Source of the DNA: Pseudomonas viciae
GTDB taxonomy: Bacteria > Pseudomonadota > Gammaproteobacteria > Pseudomonadales > Pseudomonadaceae
Direction of reading: 5' to 3'
Length of the DNA: 64,000 nt
Assembly: GCF_004786035.1 (NCBI RefSeq)
Contig: NZ_CP035088.1
Span: 6,618,833 to 6,682,832, forward strand
Part shown: one piece after another, positions 61,521 through 64,000 of the stretch
How the letters are laid out: each line of letters starts with the position of its first letter
Position numbering within the stretch: position 1 is the first letter of the stretch
Notes under the pieces: generated by a model
The model's input: the letters and a program-made list of their open reading frames with translations, nothing else
What the model was told of the DNA's origin: nothing
Database searches by the model: none
Made by a program: the position numbers and the translations under genes

Positions 61521-63203
61521 TTACGCCTCGGCTTTTTTCGCAGCCGCTTCGATCTTACGCGTGATGTACCACTGCTGTGTAATGGACAACACGTTGTTCA
61601 CAACCCAGTACAGCACCAGACCAGCCGGGAACCACAGGAAGAAGAAGGTGAAGATGATTGGCATCATTTTCATGACCTTCGCCTGCATCGGGTCCGGAGG
61701 CGTCGGGTTCAGCTGCTGCTGGATGAACATGGTCGCGCCCATGATGATCGGCAGGATGAAGAACGGATCCTTGATCGACAGGTCGGTAATCCACAGCATG
61801 AACGGCGCCTGGCGCATCTCCACGCTTTCCAGCAACACCCAGTACAGCGCCAGGAACACAGGCATTTGTACAAGAATCGGCAAGCAACCACCCAACGGGT
61901 TGATCTTCTCTTTCTTGTACAGCTCCATCATGGCCTGGGACATTTTCTGCCGGTCATCGCCATGTTGTTCTTTCAAGGCGGCCAGTTTCGGGGCCACTGC
62001 GCGCATGCGCGCCATGGATTTGTAGCTGGCAGCCGACAATGGGAAGAAAATCCCCTTGATCAGCATGGTCAGGAAAATGATCGACCAACCCCAGTTACCG
62101 ACGATGCTGTGGATATGTTGCAGCAGCCAGAAGATCGGCTGGGCAATGAACCACAGGAAACCGTAGTCCACGGTCAGTTCCAGGCCTGGGGACAACTCTT
62201 TCAGTACCGCCTGGCTTTTAGGACCGGCATACAGAATGGCACTGGTCTCGACTTTTGCACCTGGCGCGGCGGTCAATGCCGGGCCGGTGTAGCCGACGAT
62301 GTAGTTGCCTTTGCTGTCTTTACGCGTCTGGACGACGTTGTTTTCGCCTTTCTGCGGGATCCAGGCGGTCACAAAATAGTGCTGCAACCAGGCAACCCAG
62401 CCACCTTGAACGGTTTCCTTGAGCTGCGCCTTGTCCATGTCCTTCATGGACACTTTCTTGTACGGCTCCGAACTTGTCCACAGGGCAGCGCCCAGGTAAG
62501 TCGCGGTGCCGGTGGCAGTGCTGGAGGAAGGATCGTCGCTGGCGTCACGCTTGAGTTGCGCGAACATCGCGCCGGACCAAGGCTGGGCGCTCTGGTTGTC
62601 GATCAGGTAAGAGACGGTTACGTCATACAGGCCACGTTTCAAGGTGAAACGCTTGATGTAATTGACGCCATCCTTACTGAACTTCAGGTCCACGACCAAT
62701 TGGTCCTGACCATCAGCCAGTTGATAAATCTTCTTCTCGGCGGAGTAAATCGGGCGACCGGCGGGGCTCGCATCCGGGCCGTTGGTGCCAATCAGGCCAC
62801 TCTGGGCCAGATAGGTCCGCTCGTTACCGTTGTCGAACAGCTGGAAAGGAACATCCGGATGGTCCTGGCGACGCGGATACAACGGCAGCTTCAGTTGAGC
62901 AACGTCACCACCTTGTGGATCGACTGCCAGCTCGAGCACGTCCGTCTTGATCTGGATGAGATCTTTGCTTGCGGCCACAGGGGCTTCGGCAGGAGCGCTG
63001 GTATCGCTTGCCGAACGTGGGATGTCGTCATTGCTGGCGGCGTTGGTGCCAGTAGGGACATCCGGCAAGCTCGGTGCGGTATTGCTGGCTGCAACATTCT
63101 GAGTCGGCAGGGCAGCCTGGCCATAGTCCTGGTTCCATTTAAGGACCATGACATAGGACACGATTGCCAGGGCGACGATCAGGATCGTGCGTTTGATATC
63201 CAT
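61521..63203 (-). CDS. yidC: Membrane protein insertase YidC
   Basis: 560 residues. N-terminal membrane anchor MDIKRTILIVALAIVSYVMVLKWNQ, a large periplasmic P1 domain (about 30-345), then the conserved insertase core with five helices (GNWGWSIIFLTMLIKGIFFPLSAASYKSMARMR, GGCLPILVQMPVFLALYWVLLESVEMRQAPF, FLWFPAGLVLYWVVNNVLSITQQWYITRKIE). The strictly conserved Arg-type groove of YidC proteins lies in this core. It follows yidD by 2 bases. Confidence 0.97.
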   Translation of the reverse strand: MDIKRTILIVALAIVSYVMVLKWNQDYGQAALPTQNVAASNTAPSLPDVPTGTNAASNDDIPRSASDTSAPAEAPVAASKDLIQIKTDVLELAVDPQGGDVAQLKLPLYPRRQDHPDVPFQLFDNGNERTYLAQSGLIGTNGPDASPAGRPIYSAEKKIYQLADGQDQLVVDLKFSKDGVNYIKRFTLKRGLYDVTVSYLIDNQSAQPWSGAMFAQLKRDASDDPSSSTATGTATYLGAALWTSSEPYKKVSMKDMDKAQLKETVQGGWVAWLQHYFVTAWIPQKGENNVVQTRKDSKGNYIVGYTGPALTAAPGAKVETSAILYAGPKSQAVLKELSPGLELTVDYGFLWFIAQPIFWLLQHIHSIVGNWGWSIIFLTMLIKGIFFPLSAASYKSMARMRAVAPKLAALKEQHGDDRQKMSQAMMELYKKEKINPLGGCLPILVQMPVFLALYWVLLESVEMRQAPFMLWITDLSIKDPFFILPIIMGATMFIQQQLNPTPPDPMQAKVMKMMPIIFTFFFLWFPAGLVLYWVVNNVLSITQQWYITRKIEAAAKKAEA

Positions 63204-63205
63204 GA

Positions 63206-63451
63206 TTACTCGGCCATCGAAGAAGAACGGGAGGTAGGGATAGGCGGAACCGGGTCATAACCGCCGGGATTCCACGGATGACAGCGACCTAAACGACGAA
63301 AGGTCAGCCAGCCACCGCGCAGAAGGCCATGATTTTCTATGGCTTCATACGCGTAGCAGGAACAACTGGGGTAGAAACGACAGTGACTGGCCATCAGGGG
63401 ACTAATGGCATAGCGATAAAACTGGATCGGAACGAGTGCCAGTTTACGCAT
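63206..63451 (-). CDS. yidD: Membrane protein insertion efficiency factor YidD
   Basis: 81-residue small protein with the conserved Cys pattern [21 protein letters not shown] and [16 protein letters not shown]. Assists YidC-dependent insertion by an unclear mechanism. It overlaps rnpA by 8 bases and precedes yidC by 2. Confidence 0.95.
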   Translation of the reverse strand: MRKLALVPIQFYRYAISPLMASHCRFYPSCSCYAYEAIENHGLLRGGWLTFRRLGRCHPWNPGGYDPVPPIPTSRSSSMAE

Positions 63452-63845
63452 CGGGACTGTCTACCCCTACAGTTTCGGTGTTGACTGCTGGTACTGGCTT
63501 GTTACGGGCCAGACGCTTCCAGAGCTTGCCGAAATGCTGAATCAATTCGGGGTTTTCTACATCACCCAAACCTTTGCGCGCGACGATAACGATGTCCCAG
63601 CCGACCAGTGAATCCTGGTTCAGGCGGAACGATTCACGCATCAGACGTTTGAGGCGATTGCGCTGAACGGAGAGCTTGACGCTCTTTTTCCCGATAACCA
63701 GCCCGAGGCGGGGGTGATCGAGATCGTTGCTGCGCGCAAGGAGCAGGAGATTTTTCCCCGGAACCTTGCCGGTAGGGGAGTCAAAGACTGCCTTGAAATG
63801 CCGGGGGGTAAGCAGACGCTTTTCCCGACTGAAGTCCTGACTCAC
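63444..63845 (-). CDS. rnpA: Ribonuclease P protein component RnpA
   Basis: 133 residues; protein cofactor for tRNA 5' processing. GTG start at 63845 ([21 protein letters not shown]) as in pseudomonads, with GGAG directly abutting it, which suggests translational coupling to rpmH 16 bases upstream. The RNR motif is [22 protein letters not shown]. An in-frame extension upstream lies within rpmH and is rejected. Confidence 0.95.
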   Translation of the reverse strand: MSQDFSREKRLLTPRHFKAVFDSPTGKVPGKNLLLLARSNDLDHPRLGLVIGKKSVKLSVQRNRLKRLMRESFRLNQDSLVGWDIVIVARKGLGDVENPELIQHFGKLWKRLARNKPVPAVNTETVGVDSPDA

Positions 63846-63861
63846 CTCCAGTGCCGGATTA

Positions 63862-63996
63862 TCAAACTGCCAGACGCGCACGACCTTTGGCGCGACGACG
63901 CGACAGGACGGCACGACCGTTCTTGGTAGCCATGCGAGCACGGAAACCGTGGGTACGAGCGCGTTTGATAGTGCTTGGTTGGAAAGTACGTTTCAT
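63862..63996 (-). CDS. rpmH: 50S ribosomal protein L34
   Basis: 44 residues: [20 protein letters not shown]... ending [12 protein letters not shown], the full L34 sequence. The ATG is four bases from the window edge, so its ribosome-binding site and promoter are outside. Its presence marks the dnaA-oriC junction just to the right. Confidence 0.98.
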   Translation of the reverse strand: MKRTFQPSTIKRARTHGFRARMATKNGRAVLSRRRAKGRARLAV

Positions 63997-64000
63997 GTCG

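Noticed and set aside
63846..63941. Longer rnpA start upstream of the GTG
   Set aside because: The extension overlaps rpmH out of frame and is not part of the conserved RnpA sequence.

Overview
The window is a piece of a Pseudomonas chromosome, most like the P. fluorescens group. It covers the left flank of the replication origin. Reading leftward from the right edge, the order rpmH-rnpA-yidD-yidC-mnmE-mnmG-rsmG-parA-parB-atpIBEFHAGDC-glmU-glmR-glmS is the classic gammaproteobacterial/pseudomonad origin-proximal block, and dnaA should lie just beyond base 64000. Most genes are on the minus strand, which is the leading strand when forks leave that origin. Base composition is GC-rich throughout except for one AT-rich gap between mnmG and mnmE. 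I saw no tRNA, rRNA, CRISPR array, insertion sequence or prophage.

Layout. 1-10.5 kb: a truncated membrane PAS-PAS-GGDEF-EAL protein, uvrD, a Tim44-like membrane protein, a SUKH protein, a CPA2 antiporter, an acyl-CoA thioesterase, pdxY and a DUF3301 protein. 10.5-17.8 kb: a zinc-economy island with two COG0523 GTPases (one zigA-like), a DUF1826 protein, two small secreted Cys-containing proteins, folE2 and znuCBA. Two perfect 15-bp Zur-type palindromes flank one of the small secreted genes. 17.8-21.1 kb: a DUF3617 protein and two phospholipid-modifying enzymes (cls, cfa-type). 21.3-27.2 kb: a tight four-gene operon of three SPFH/HflK-HflC-like proteins and a P1B-type ATPase, all joined by 4-bp overlaps; the middle SPFH protein has a 16-histidine N-terminus. 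27.4-37.4 kb: lpd, a 716-residue unknown protein coupled to a DUF3142 lipoprotein, a GST, a LysR regulator, an LtaS-like sulfatase-fold enzyme and a NudK-like Nudix hydrolase. 37.4-43.5 kb: a catabolic operon tctC-tctB-tctA-(L-talarate/galactarate dehydratase type enolase)-(FAD-linked oxidase), with a perfect 8-4-8 operator-like palindrome upstream. 43.6-64 kb: the conserved glmS/atp/par/mnm/rnpA block.

Several non-coding signals go beyond the genes. Three parS-type palindromes lie at 14.3, 14.8 and 24.2 kb, which matters because parA and parB are in the same window. Exact TTATCCACA DnaA boxes become denser toward the right end, with a true cluster beside an AT-rich tract upstream of mnmG, the position of oriC in enterobacteria. 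Five REP-pair elements (REPINs) and two single REPs sit in gene gaps. An empty attTn7 lies downstream of glmS.

The best candidate for an undescribed system is the SPFH3-P1B-ATPase operon, which looks like a membrane scaffold dedicated to a metal pump. The second is the Zur-flanked small secreted protein beside the zinc-independent folate enzyme and the ABC importer.
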